DNA from: Bacillota bacterium
Lineage (GTDB): Bacteria > Bacillota > Clostridia > Lachnospirales > Lachnospiraceae
Assembly (NCBI GenBank): GCA_023415475.1
Contig: JAEZKL010000059.1
Coordinates: forward strand, 1 to 64,000
Direction of reading: 5' to 3'
Length of the DNA: 64,000 nucleotides
Position numbers and translations under genes: made by a program. The first letter of the stretch is position 1. Every line of letters begins with the position of its first letter. The notes beneath the pieces are model-generated. The model was given only the letters and a program-made list of their open reading frames with translations, searched no databases and was not told the DNA's origin. Positions 54,329 to 63,320 of this stretch are shown one piece after another.

Positions 54329-55057
54329 CTACCTAAAGCATAGCTCCTGATATTTTTTGGGCGTCATTCCAACACGTTTTTTGAACACCTCAATGAAATA
54401 ACTCTGTGTCGGGAATGCTAGAATTGATGCAATCTGAGCAGGAGAATAATCAGAGTATTTTAGCATATTTTGTGCCGTTTCTATTTTTCTTGTTTGTATA
54501 TACATACTGATTGAAATACCTGTTTCCTTTTTAAAAAGCTTTGACAGATAGTTCGGATGTAGGTCTATATACTTAGCAAGCATTGCAACTGTAATTCTTA
54601 TGTTAAGATTTTTATATATGTAATCAATACATTTTACAATGGGCTTTGAAAAGATTTTATCCATTTTCAAAGCCTTCATTCGTTTGGTATAGTCTATCGT
54701 CATTATGCTATGAAGTCGTGAAATCTGGTCAATTGCTGTACATTGATCTGCCTGCTGTATATAAAAATCACTGAGCCTGTATGCTGCTTCATGTTCCATT
54801 CCGCCTTCAATACAGTATCTTGCAATCATAGCAACCGTAATGATGAAATGATACCGAATATTACGAAGAGGATTCTCCGACAATTGTCCAAGTCCAATTT
54901 TATCGGTGAACGCATTTTCACTGAGTTTCGTCACCTTACTGATATCCCCTGATTTTACAGTTTCATAATAATCAAATTCAGGACCGTATGGTGCGTGTGT
55001 AATGTTGTTTTCCCGCATAATGAATTCTTTATAGCTCCATTCCCTGTTAATATCCAT
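54329..55057 (-). CDS. AraC family transcriptional regulator
   Basis: A 242-residue soluble regulator. The N-terminal ~140 residues are helical and unlike the cupin type; the C-terminal AraC domain (~145-242) has IRITVAMLAKYIDLHPNYLS, LFKKETGISISMYIQTRKIE, and a second unit ending VFKKRVGMTPKKYQEL. AAAGGGGG lies nine bases before the ATG. It is divergent from the GH5/GH16 genes (117 bp between starts), so it probably controls beta-glucan use. Confidence 0.88.
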   Translation of the reverse strand: MDINREWSYKEFIMRENNITHAPYGPEFDYYETVKSGDISKVTKLSENAFTDKIGLGQLSENPLRNIRYHFIITVAMIARYCIEGGMEHEAAYRLSDFYIQQADQCTAIDQISRLHSIMTIDYTKRMKALKMDKIFSKPIVKCIDYIYKNLNIRITVAMLAKYIDLHPNYLSKLFKKETGISISMYIQTRKIETAQNMLKYSDYSPAQIASILAFPTQSYFIEVFKKRVGMTPKKYQELCFR

Positions 55058-55173
55058 ATTGATGCCCCCTTTCGTACTATTATTATGTCACTATTTTGAT
55101 AAAATTACAATCATATTGATATACTCGAACCATCATAAATCATATGATATTGTTAAAAACTAGGAGACAAAAG

Positions 55174-56202
55174 ATGAAAAAATTTACCGGTTATATAAAA
55201 GGAATAAATCTCGGTGGATGGTTATCCCAATGCGATCATAGCAGAGAAACTTATGACACCTTCATCTCCGCTAGCGATATTGAACGCATAGCTGCTTGGG
55301 GACTTGACCATGTAAGATTGCCCATAGATTATGAGCTTGTTGAAACAGAGGACGGCAGGTATGTGGAGGAAGGCTTCAAGTACATTGACAATTGCATGGA
55401 TTGGTGTAAAAGAAACGGTCTAAACATGATACTTGATTTGCATAAAACAGCCGGCTATTCCTTTGATGAGTTGGAGACCTCAACAGGATTTTTTGAGAAC
55501 GAGAAGCTTCAAGACAGATTTACAGCCCTATGGGAGGAATTAGCGAAACGTTACGGAAAATATGAAGCTCGTCTTTCCTTTGAGCTATTGAATGAAATCG
55601 TCGATCCGGAGGTTGCAGTCATATGGAATCGCATTGCTAAGCGCACCGTAAAAGTAATTCGACAATACGCTCCGACCATCAAAATACTGATTGGTGGTGT
55701 ATGGAATAACAGTGTTGATTCGCTAAAGCTGCTTGATATGCCATATGATGAAAACATCGTCTATAACTTTCACTTTTATGAACCATTAATATTTACACAT
55801 CAAGCCGCATATTGGGTTAAAAAAATGACTGCTGACTTTAGAACAACCTATCCAAATGAATTTGCAAAATATATATCGGAAACAGAAGAGTTTCTTCCCA
55901 GTGAAAACGGTGAAATATATAAGAACATAACAGAGAATATAATTGATACGAAGTTTTTCGAGACCGCTTTGTCAGGGGCAATTCAAGTTGCGAAAGAACG
56001 GGATATTGCACTTTACTGTGGTGAATACGGTGTCATTGATAAGGCTGATTTAACCTCCACATTAGGCTGGTACTCCGATATTAACATGGTCTTTGAAAAG
56101 TATGGAATGGGAAGAGCTGCATGGACATACAAAGGGAAGGATTTTGGAATAACGGATGAACACTATGCTCCGATTCTTGATAAACTTATCAAATTACTAT
56201 AA
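55174..56202 (+). CDS. GH5 family glucanase, cytoplasmic
   Basis: A 342-residue glycoside hydrolase starting at the ATG at 55174 (MKKFTGYIKGIN), preceded by AGGAGA. The motif KGINLGGWLSQ at the N-terminus is typical of GH5 enzymes including the exo-beta-1,3-glucanase type. The acid/base Glu is in LSFELLNEIVDP near residue 145 and the nucleophile in LYCGEYGVID near 290. No signal peptide is seen, so it should act on imported oligosaccharides. It is 42 bp before a secreted GH16 gene, so the pair is likely one operon for beta-glucan breakdown: GH16 outside, GH5 inside. No transporter is linked here. Confidence 0.88.
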   Translation: MKKFTGYIKGINLGGWLSQCDHSRETYDTFISASDIERIAAWGLDHVRLPIDYELVETEDGRYVEEGFKYIDNCMDWCKRNGLNMILDLHKTAGYSFDELETSTGFFENEKLQDRFTALWEELAKRYGKYEARLSFELLNEIVDPEVAVIWNRIAKRTVKVIRQYAPTIKILIGGVWNNSVDSLKLLDMPYDENIVYNFHFYEPLIFTHQAAYWVKKMTADFRTTYPNEFAKYISETEEFLPSENGEIYKNITENIIDTKFFETALSGAIQVAKERDIALYCGEYGVIDKADLTSTLGWYSDINMVFEKYGMGRAAWTYKGKDFGITDEHYAPILDKLIKLL

Positions 56203-56244
56203 CAAAGGTATGGATGAACGCTTTTCATCAGAAAGGAGATTGAA

Positions 56245-57699
56245 ATGAAAAAGGAGCTAAGAAGAGGATTATGTATTTTTTGTGGGATGCTTATGGTGGT
56301 TGGAGCCTTAGCAGGCTGCAACAAAAAAGAAGACATAACACCAACAGAAACATCAGTAGAAACCAAAATAACGAGTACACCCGAACCAACGCTACAGCCA
56401 ACAAAACCCGTACAATTGCAACAAGATACTGTCCCGGAGCTTGATGGATATACGTTATTATGGAATGATGAATTCAACGATGAAAGCCTGAATACCGACA
56501 TCTGGAACTACGAGCCCCATGAACCGGGCTGGACCAATAATGAATTGCAGGAATATACAACGTCAACGGATAATGTCTATTTAAAAGATGGAAGCCTGAT
56601 CATTAAAGCGATTAAAGCGACAAATTCTGCGGGAAAGGATTACTATACCTCAGGTAAAATCACAACTCAGAATAAGCAGGATTTCACCTACGGTAAGGTT
56701 GTAGTAAGTGCAAAGGTTCCAAGAGGCCAAGGTCTCTGGCCTGCTATCTGGATGATGCCGAAGGTTCAAGCGTTTTACGGGGAGTGGCCAAAATGCGGTG
56801 AAATAGATATACTCGAGGTTCTTGGCAATCAGGTTGATACCGCTTATGGAACCATCCATTATGGTGAACCTCATGCTCAGCAACAGGGTACCTATGTATT
56901 GAAGGACAGTACCTTTGCCGATGACTTTCATGAATTTTCTGTTGATTGGGAACCGGGTGAAATGCGCTTTTATATTGATGGAAATCTTTATAAAACAGTG
57001 AATGATTGGTTTACAGCCGTTAATGGTGAAGAGGAAAAGCCCTATCCCGCACCCTTCAACCAGCCATTTTTTGTACAGCTTAATCTTGCTGTAGGTGGGA
57101 ACTGGCCGGGAAATCCGGATGAAACGACGGACTTTGACAATGCTAAATTTGAAGTGGATTATGTCAGGGTATACCAAAAACCAAAATATGATTTAAACGT
57201 CCAAAAGCCGGTAACGGTGTTAGTAGAGCCCGAAGCAGGTGCTAATTATATCCATAACGGAGATTTCACTAATGCCGAAGATCTGACCGATGATATTGAT
57301 TGGAAGTTCCTGTTGGCACAAAACGGAGAAGGTGCAGCTGAAATCAAAGACGGAAGGATAATCATAACATCACAAAACGCCGGTGTTGTTGACTATTCGG
57401 TTCAACTTGTACAGCCTAATCTTGCAATGAAAAAGGGCTGCAAATACAAAGTAACCTTTGACGCTTATGCATCAGAAGAAAGAGATATTATAGTATGTGT
57501 ATCCGCACCCGATAATGGATGGATTCGTTACTTAGCAGATACCACACTGACGCTTTCCACCGATATGCAGACTTATACATATACATTTGATATGACCTCA
57601 AAGGATGACCCAAATGGCAGACTAGAGTTCAATCTTGGAAATAGGGGCTCTATCGCTGATGTTAATATCACAAATGTACGAGTAGAAAAAATCCAATGA
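56245..57699 (+). CDS. secreted GH16 endo-beta-glucanase lipoprotein with CBM-like domain
   Basis: A 484-residue lipoprotein. The signal peptide ends in a lipobox (LAGC, Cys near residue 27), followed by a Thr/Glu/Pro linker. The GH16 domain (~65-320) opens with GYTLLWNDEFNDESL and holds the active site GEIDILEVLGNQ near residue 187 (E-x-D-x-x-E), with IWMMPKVQAFYGEWPKCG before it. The C-terminal ~150 residues resemble a CBM4/9-type carbohydrate-binding domain. The family hydrolyses beta-1,3 or mixed beta-1,3/1,4-glucans such as laminarin or lichenan. It works with the GH5 just upstream and ends at a strong terminator. Confidence 0.92.
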   Translation: MKKELRRGLCIFCGMLMVVGALAGCNKKEDITPTETSVETKITSTPEPTLQPTKPVQLQQDTVPELDGYTLLWNDEFNDESLNTDIWNYEPHEPGWTNNELQEYTTSTDNVYLKDGSLIIKAIKATNSAGKDYYTSGKITTQNKQDFTYGKVVVSAKVPRGQGLWPAIWMMPKVQAFYGEWPKCGEIDILEVLGNQVDTAYGTIHYGEPHAQQQGTYVLKDSTFADDFHEFSVDWEPGEMRFYIDGNLYKTVNDWFTAVNGEEEKPYPAPFNQPFFVQLNLAVGGNWPGNPDETTDFDNAKFEVDYVRVYQKPKYDLNVQKPVTVLVEPEAGANYIHNGDFTNAEDLTDDIDWKFLLAQNGEGAAEIKDGRIIITSQNAGVVDYSVQLVQPNLAMKKGCKYKVTFDAYASEERDIIVCVSAPDNGWIRYLADTTLTLSTDMQTYTYTFDMTSKDDPNGRLEFNLGNRGSIADVNITNVRVEKIQ

Positions 57700-57703
57700 T
57701 AAC

Positions 57704-57758
57704 AGGAGCCTTTGTATATAGCTTATTTGGCTATTATGCAAAGGCTCCTACTTTTTAA
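57704..57758 (+). terminator. long hairpin terminator after GH16 gene
   Basis: AGGAGCCTTTG with inner ATAGC pairs with GCTAT and CAAAGGCTCCT (57704-57749), followed by ACTTTTT. It is very similar to the hairpin at 63231. Confidence 0.85.
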
Positions 57759-57918
57759 CCCGTGGGTGTCACCCGTCACTATCATTCCTTTGATTTACTC
57801 CTGTAATTCTTTTTACATTACTGTATTGATAATTGATTGAGTATGTATTATTCTAAACATAAATATGAAGACCTATATTTACATAAGATAAAATACTAAA
57901 TAAGAAAGCGGTGCTCGC

Positions 57919-58752
57919 ATGAAAAAAGGATTAGAATTGATTGAGGAAATTGATAACAGCGTCTTAGAACCCGGAAATGTGGATTTCTGGTGGCTCGGTC
58001 AGATGGGTCAGGTAATAAAGCTGGGGGATGTTGTTGTTTATATCGATGCTTTTTTATCAGAATGGCCAAATAGAAATTATCCGTCTTTATTAAAGCCTGA
58101 GGAAATTACAAATGCCGATTTTATTCTTGGAACTCATGACCATGCTGATCATATCGATAGGGACGTTTGGAAACAGCTTTCTATAAGCTCGCCGAATTCC
58201 GTATTTGTGGTACCAAAGTGTTTGATAAAATCCCTTTCTAAGGATTTGGATATACCAGAAGACAGATTTTATGGATTGAATGATGACTTGTCCATGGTCA
58301 AAAATGGTATAAAGATTTCCGCTATCCCTTCCGCCCATGAATTTTTGGATATGGATCCTGTTACAAGAAATTACCCCTATCTCGGATACATCATTGAGGG
58401 AAATGGGTGCATTCTATATCATTCTGGAGATAGCTGCATTTATGAAGGGATGTATCAAAGACTAAGAGCCTTTGGAAATATTGATGTCATGTTTCTCCCC
58501 ATAAACGGAAGAGACGCAAAAAGATATCGTAATAATATAATTGGAAATATGACTTATCAAGAGGCCGCGGATTATGCCGGTGTGATAAAGCCTGGAATTG
58601 TTGTCCCCGGTCATTATGATATGTTCAACTCCAATAGTGAAGATCCCAGGCTGTTTACCGATTATGTTGAAGTAAAGTATCCTGATATGAAATACTGGAT
58701 TGGAAACCGTGGCGAAATGGTTTTATATAGAAGAGTTGAGCCTATTTTATAG
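57919..58752 (+). CDS. UlaG-like metallo-beta-lactamase-fold hydrolase
   Basis: A 277-residue cytoplasmic hydrolase. Metal-binding motif LGTHDHADHIDRD near residue 72, IPSAHEFLDMDP, YHSGDSCIYEGMYQRL and VVPGHYDMFNSN match the UlaG (L-ascorbate-6-phosphate lactonase) / RbbP group. UlaG itself works with an ascorbate PTS, which is absent, so the true substrate is unknown. The ribosome-binding site is weak (GAAAGCGGTG). It ends 20 bp before an ABC-F gene, which suggests cotranscription. Confidence 0.85.
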   Translation: MKKGLELIEEIDNSVLEPGNVDFWWLGQMGQVIKLGDVVVYIDAFLSEWPNRNYPSLLKPEEITNADFILGTHDHADHIDRDVWKQLSISSPNSVFVVPKCLIKSLSKDLDIPEDRFYGLNDDLSMVKNGIKISAIPSAHEFLDMDPVTRNYPYLGYIIEGNGCILYHSGDSCIYEGMYQRLRAFGNIDVMFLPINGRDAKRYRNNIIGNMTYQEAADYAGVIKPGIVVPGHYDMFNSNSEDPRLFTDYVEVKYPDMKYWIGNRGEMVLYRRVEPIL

Positions 58753-58772
58753 AGATAAAGAGAGGAAACTAT

Positions 58773-60512
58773 ATGATAAAAGTTGATAACCTATCCTTCT
58801 CCTTTCCACAAAAGGATTTGTTTCATGATATTTCATTTACATTAGAGGACGGTCAGCACTGCGCTTTCATAGGAACAAGTGGCAGTGGTAAAAGTACTCT
58901 ATTAGAGATGATTATGAATCCGGAACGATATATGTATGATGGAAGTCTGGATATCGCTCCCAATTGTAGAATCGGGTATGTAAGTCAGTTCTCCGGGTTA
59001 GAAAAATCAAAGGATATAACGGTTTTTGAATATTTAGCAGCTGACTTTATTAAGCTGCAAAATGAATTAGCAGCTATTTATATTGAAATGGAAACAGCTA
59101 CGGATATGGAGGCTTTACTCGAAAGGTATCAAATGGTTTTAGACGCCTATCAAGCAATTGGCGGGGATGAATACGAGCAGCTCATTAAAAGAAAGTTAAA
59201 TCTGGCAGACCTAACCAAGCAGGAAAAGCTAATGGTTTCCAAGCTTAGCGGCGGGGAATTCAAACTGATACAAGTGATCAAGGAAATGTTGACCGGCCCG
59301 GATTTAATGATTATGGACGAGCCCGATGTTTTCTTAGACTTTGAAAACCTTAATTCGCTGAAAAACCTGATCAATTCACACAAAGGAACAATGTTAGTTA
59401 TTACGCATAACAGGTATCTGTTAAATCATTGCTTTAATAAAATATTGCATCTTGAGAATAAGGAGCTACAAGAGTTTGATGGAAGATATATCGATTATAA
59501 CTTCTCATTACTTCTAAGGAAAATTGAGTTACAGGAGCTTGCTATCGCCGATACACTAGAACTCGAGAGAAATGAGATGCTAATTAATAAGCTAAGAAAT
59601 ACTGCAAGTGTCTTTACGGAGGCTTCCAGAGGGAAATCTCTAAAAGCCAGAATTAAAATCAAGGAAAGATTAGAAGCTCGTAGAATTAAGGCACCCTTTG
59701 TTGATATCAAACAGCCGGATATCCGATTAGATGTCGAGAAGGAACTCGAAGAAACCCCTATTTTAACGGTCAAAGATTACAGTGTTGCATTTGATGATAC
59801 CCTTCTGGAAAATGTCAACTTCGAGATGAGTTCTATTGATAAGGTAGCGTTAATCGGCGCGAACGGTACCGGAAAGACCACTTTACTACGTGATATTTAT
59901 AAAAATAGCCATCCTGCCATTAAGATAAATGAAAACATTAAAGTTGCCTATTTATCTCAGCTTAACAGCGAGATTCTAAATGAGTCAAATACGATATTCG
60001 ACGAATTCTTAGAAGCCGGGTTTAAAACCTATCAAGAGGTTACAACACATCTTTCAAGCTATGGTTTTGAGGAAGAAGATCTTAGCCAAACGATAAGTTC
60101 TTTATCCGGTGGTGAAAAGAATATATTGCAGCTGGCTAAGGTAGCTGCCAGTAAAGCGAATCTGTTACTTCTGGATGAACCAACAAGTCATTTGGATACC
60201 TATGCACAATTAGCCCTGGAAAAAGCCATAAGTGAATATAAAGGTGCCATATTAATGATCTCTCATGATTTCTATTCCATCGTAAACTGTATGGATTATG
60301 TTTTAATTATTGATGATAAGACGATTAGAAAAATGAGTATTCGAAAATTCAGAAAGATGATTTATACAAATCATTTTGAAAAAGACTATTTGAATATTGA
60401 ACAAAAGAAAAAAACAGTAGAAACAAAAATAGCAATGGCTTTAAAAGCTTCTGATATAGCTCTGGCGAAGGTTTTATCTGAAGAGTTAGAGGAGCTGATA
60501 AAGCAACTGTAA
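58773..60512 (+). CDS. ABC-F family ATPase
   Basis: A 579-residue soluble protein with two ATPase domains and no membrane segment. Domain 1: Walker A GTSGSGKSTLLEM, signature SKLSGGEFKLIQV, Walker B LMIMDEPDVFLD. Domain 2: Walker A GANGTGKTTLLRD, signature SSLSGGEKNILQLAK, Walker B LLLLDEPTSHLD. A helical linker of about 80 residues (~255-335) lies between them. ABC-F proteins act on the ribosome; some give resistance to lincosamide, pleuromutilin or macrolide drugs, others help translation. Which group this belongs to cannot be told without alignment. It follows the UlaG-like gene closely. Confidence 0.9.
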   Translation: MIKVDNLSFSFPQKDLFHDISFTLEDGQHCAFIGTSGSGKSTLLEMIMNPERYMYDGSLDIAPNCRIGYVSQFSGLEKSKDITVFEYLAADFIKLQNELAAIYIEMETATDMEALLERYQMVLDAYQAIGGDEYEQLIKRKLNLADLTKQEKLMVSKLSGGEFKLIQVIKEMLTGPDLMIMDEPDVFLDFENLNSLKNLINSHKGTMLVITHNRYLLNHCFNKILHLENKELQEFDGRYIDYNFSLLLRKIELQELAIADTLELERNEMLINKLRNTASVFTEASRGKSLKARIKIKERLEARRIKAPFVDIKQPDIRLDVEKELEETPILTVKDYSVAFDDTLLENVNFEMSSIDKVALIGANGTGKTTLLRDIYKNSHPAIKINENIKVAYLSQLNSEILNESNTIFDEFLEAGFKTYQEVTTHLSSYGFEEEDLSQTISSLSGGEKNILQLAKVAASKANLLLLDEPTSHLDTYAQLALEKAISEYKGAILMISHDFYSIVNCMDYVLIIDDKTIRKMSIRKFRKMIYTNHFEKDYLNIEQKKKTVETKIAMALKASDIALAKVLSEELEELIKQL

Positions 60513-60574
60513 AACGCTTCATACTTTTTTGTTTTGTTGACAATCTTAGCACAAAGTTATATAATGCAAATTAA

Positions 60575-60590
60575 TTGGAACGGTTTAATC
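60575..60590. promoter_or_regulatory. candidate LacI-type operator before regulator gene
   Basis: TTGGAACGGTTTAA is an imperfect palindrome with a central CG, typical of LacI-family sites. It shares TTGGAACG with the perfect palindrome at 61708, which suggests autoregulation. Confidence 0.45.
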
Positions 60591-60613
60591 ATAACAATTC
60601 ATAGGAGGAAACT

Positions 60614-61639
60614 ATGTCTGTAACAATTTTAGATGTAGCGAAAGAAGCGGGTGTATCAAAAAGTACTGTATCACTGGTAATTAATAATTCCAATAGCATT
60701 AAGCTTGAAACTCAATATAAGGTAAAACAAGCGATTGAAAAATTGGGTTATGTCCCCAATCTGGCTGCGCGAGAGCTTACAACCAGCCGTACCCATACTT
60801 TAGGGTTAATATTTATGACATCAAACCAGCACCAGAAGCCATATGGTTTTTCATCGGTTTGCGAAACCTTACTTTATGATACTAGTAATGGTATTTATTC
60901 CGGATTAAAAAGTACTGACTATACCTTATTAGTAGAGCGGTTTTCCGATACGGGTAACAGCGACCTGCCCGATTTAGTCAAAAGCGGCCGTTTAGACGGT
61001 GTATTTTTGATTGGTGGATTATTTTCCAGTCACTTTGTAGAGACACTTCAAAAGCACAAAATTCCTCTCGTGATTATAGGCCGCCAATACGAAGGCTACG
61101 ACTCTATTTCCGTAGATACACAAGCGGTTGGCTATATGGGAGCAAAATACCTACTAGAGCAGGGTCATAGAAAAATAGCATTTATCAATGGTCCATTAAG
61201 CAGTAATAACTCCCAGCAGAAATTGTTGGGTATTCAACGAGCTCTGAAGGAGTTAAATTTAGATCCGTCCATCATTGAGACTGTCCATACCGGATATTCC
61301 GGACAGAACGGTTATGAGGGTTTAAAGGAATTGTGGGAAAAAGGGTATCGTCCGGATGCAGTTTTCGGTGCAAGTGACGGCATTACCTCCGGAATACTTC
61401 GTTTTCTCTATGATAATGCAATTCGGGTTCCTGATGAAATATCAGTCCTCGGTTATGAGGATTCCATTTTATCCGAATACTCCTCTCCTGCCATAACTGT
61501 TATTGATGCGCATAAGGAGATTATGGGTAAAGAAGCTTGCTCTGTCTTAATCAACAGAATCAAGAAACCCAAGTCAAAGGTAGTTAATTTAAGCATCGAA
61601 CCTTCATTGATTGTTCGTAATTCCGTCCTAGGCAGATAA
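60614..61639 (+). CDS. LacI family transcriptional regulator
   Basis: A 341-residue repressor. The N-terminal helix-turn-helix reads TILDVAKEAGVSKSTVSLVI with hinge LGYVPNLAARELTTSRT; the rest is a periplasmic-binding-like effector domain. AGGAGG lies before the ATG at 60614. It is followed in the same direction by an FAD oxidoreductase gene that has a 12-bp palindromic site upstream. The likely inducer is a sugar or sugar phosphate linked to the downstream genes. Confidence 0.93.
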   Translation: MSVTILDVAKEAGVSKSTVSLVINNSNSIKLETQYKVKQAIEKLGYVPNLAARELTTSRTHTLGLIFMTSNQHQKPYGFSSVCETLLYDTSNGIYSGLKSTDYTLLVERFSDTGNSDLPDLVKSGRLDGVFLIGGLFSSHFVETLQKHKIPLVIIGRQYEGYDSISVDTQAVGYMGAKYLLEQGHRKIAFINGPLSSNNSQQKLLGIQRALKELNLDPSIIETVHTGYSGQNGYEGLKELWEKGYRPDAVFGASDGITSGILRFLYDNAIRVPDEISVLGYEDSILSEYSSPAITVIDAHKEIMGKEACSVLINRIKKPKSKVVNLSIEPSLIVRNSVLGR

Positions 61640-61707
61640 CGCATCTGTTATCTACATGACTTCATATAGATCCTGTCATTTAACATTAGCTAGATTTAAT
61701 TGTTTTT

Positions 61708-61719
61708 TGGAACGTTCCA
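61708..61719. promoter_or_regulatory. candidate LacI-type operator before FAD oxidoreductase gene
   Basis: TGGAACGTTCCA is a perfect 12-bp palindrome 46 bp before the oxidoreductase start, matching the half site at 60575. Confidence 0.5.
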
Positions 61720-61764
61720 CATCGTTCATAAACACAGACACTGGACATAGAAAGGAAAATTAGA

Positions 61765-63132
61765 ATGAATTCACAGAAAAAAGACTATGATGTCGCTGTT
61801 ATCGGTGGCGGGCCCTCCGGACTTGCTGCTGCTCTTGCCGCTGCAAGACATGGTGCAAAGGTTATTATCTTGGAAAGAAATGATTATCTGGGAGGTAATG
61901 CGGTAACCGGCCTACCCTTCCTCGGATTTCTGGATAAACAGGGTCGTCAGGTAGTCGGTGGCATCGCTCAGGAGATGATTGATTCTCTAGCTGAGATTGG
62001 AATGAGTGCGGGACACAATCGTTGTCCTTTACATAATTCCGTTACTGTATTTCAACCGGATTATTTTAAAATTATAGCTATGGAGAAATGCCTGGAGGCT
62101 GGTATCGATGTTCTTCTTCACTGCGAATTAATTGATGTCAATATTGTTAATCGTAGGATGACTCAGGTGACTGTCATGGGTAAGGGTATGCGAATTGATG
62201 TCACCGCTTCTGTCTTTATCGATGGAACCGGTGATGGCGATGCAGCGTTCTTAGCTGGTTGCAGCTACGAAAAGGGACAGAAGGAAAACGGATTGATGCA
62301 GCCCCCAACACTTATGTTTTCCCTATGTGGTTTTAATGAAGAAGAATTCTTCAACTATCTTGAACAGCACCCCGAGGATTTGAAGCCTGCCGAATCCATG
62401 ATGGTATCTCAGGGCTATGACGTTCCTTATTTTAAAAGCCACCGTAGCTATGTTTTCCTGGGTTTACGTAACCGCCTTAATGCTCTTCGAGAGGAAGGAT
62501 CCAATCCCTTAAGCCGTGATACCTTAATTTACATCAATTCCATGAATCCAGGACAAATCTATATCAACGCTACCCGTGTCCATCGTTTTGATGGTACGGA
62601 TCCTCATGATCTGACACGCGCCGAAATAGAGAGTATGAAGCAGATAACTCAGTTGGTAGAGCTTCTTAAAAATAAAATCCCTGGTTTTGAAAACTGCTTC
62701 GTTTCCCACATCAACCCTAACCTCGGAGTACGTGAAACCAGACGCTTCTCCGGTAAGAAACGTCTCGTGATTGATGATGTTGTAAGAGGCTACATTCCTG
62801 AGGATACCATAGCTCTAGGCTCCTACAAAGTCGATATTCACAGCAGCGTAGACGATTCTACCATATTAATGGATTTGGAAGGACCTTATGGAATTCCTCT
62901 GGGTTGCCTGATTAGTGATGAGGTTGACGGTCTATTAATCAGCGGCCGTTGCATTTCCATGGATGCTGAATCTTTGGGAAGTATGCGTATTATGCCAACC
63001 TGTATGGCTATTGGTGAAGCAACCGGTGTGTGTGCTGCCCTTGCCGTAAAACAGGGCGTATTGCCGGACCAGGTAGATACCGAAGAGGTTGTTGCTTTAT
63101 TAAAGAAGGATAAGGCCATTTTGTCAATATAG
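61765..63132 (+). CDS. FAD-dependent oxidoreductase (FAD_oxidored family)
   Basis: A 455-residue enzyme. The dinucleotide-binding motif VAVIGGGPSGLAAALAAARH starts near residue 10, with ILERNDYLGGNAVTG after it, VFIDGTGDGDAAFLAG near 150, and LLISGRCISMDAESLGSMR and PTCMAIGEATGVCAALAV near the C-terminus. This is the FAD_oxidored family, common beside glycan-degradation genes; substrates are mostly unknown. It follows a LacI regulator and precedes a DUF4091 gene on the other strand. A hairpin at 63231 follows. Confidence 0.9.
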   Translation: MNSQKKDYDVAVIGGGPSGLAAALAAARHGAKVIILERNDYLGGNAVTGLPFLGFLDKQGRQVVGGIAQEMIDSLAEIGMSAGHNRCPLHNSVTVFQPDYFKIIAMEKCLEAGIDVLLHCELIDVNIVNRRMTQVTVMGKGMRIDVTASVFIDGTGDGDAAFLAGCSYEKGQKENGLMQPPTLMFSLCGFNEEEFFNYLEQHPEDLKPAESMMVSQGYDVPYFKSHRSYVFLGLRNRLNALREEGSNPLSRDTLIYINSMNPGQIYINATRVHRFDGTDPHDLTRAEIESMKQITQLVELLKNKIPGFENCFVSHINPNLGVRETRRFSGKKRLVIDDVVRGYIPEDTIALGSYKVDIHSSVDDSTILMDLEGPYGIPLGCLISDEVDGLLISGRCISMDAESLGSMRIMPTCMAIGEATGVCAALAVKQGVLPDQVDTEEVVALLKKDKAILSI

Positions 63133-63230
63133 CCTTTTGAATACGAAGCGTTTATGAAGCGCTATCAGACAGGTCTTACTGTTGAACATGCCCCTGTTGA
63201 CACATTACAAGGGTAGGTGGTAATAAAATT

Positions 63231-63274
63231 GGAGCCTTTGCTTTATAGCTTATTAGCTGTAATGCAAAGGCTCC
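63231..63274 (+). terminator. long hairpin after FAD oxidoreductase gene
   Basis: GGAGCCTTTGC pairs with GCAAAGGCTCC around inner ATAGCT/AGCTGTA, with no strong T-run after it. It closely matches the hairpin at 57704. Confidence 0.7.
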
Positions 63275-63320
63275 CTTCAATTGTCCGATGTATCTAATTC
63301 AATCCTGTCGCCAGGGCTAA

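Noticed and set aside
57919..58752. Ascorbate utilisation (ula) locus
   Set aside because: Only an UlaG-like hydrolase is present; no PTS or other ula genes are nearby.
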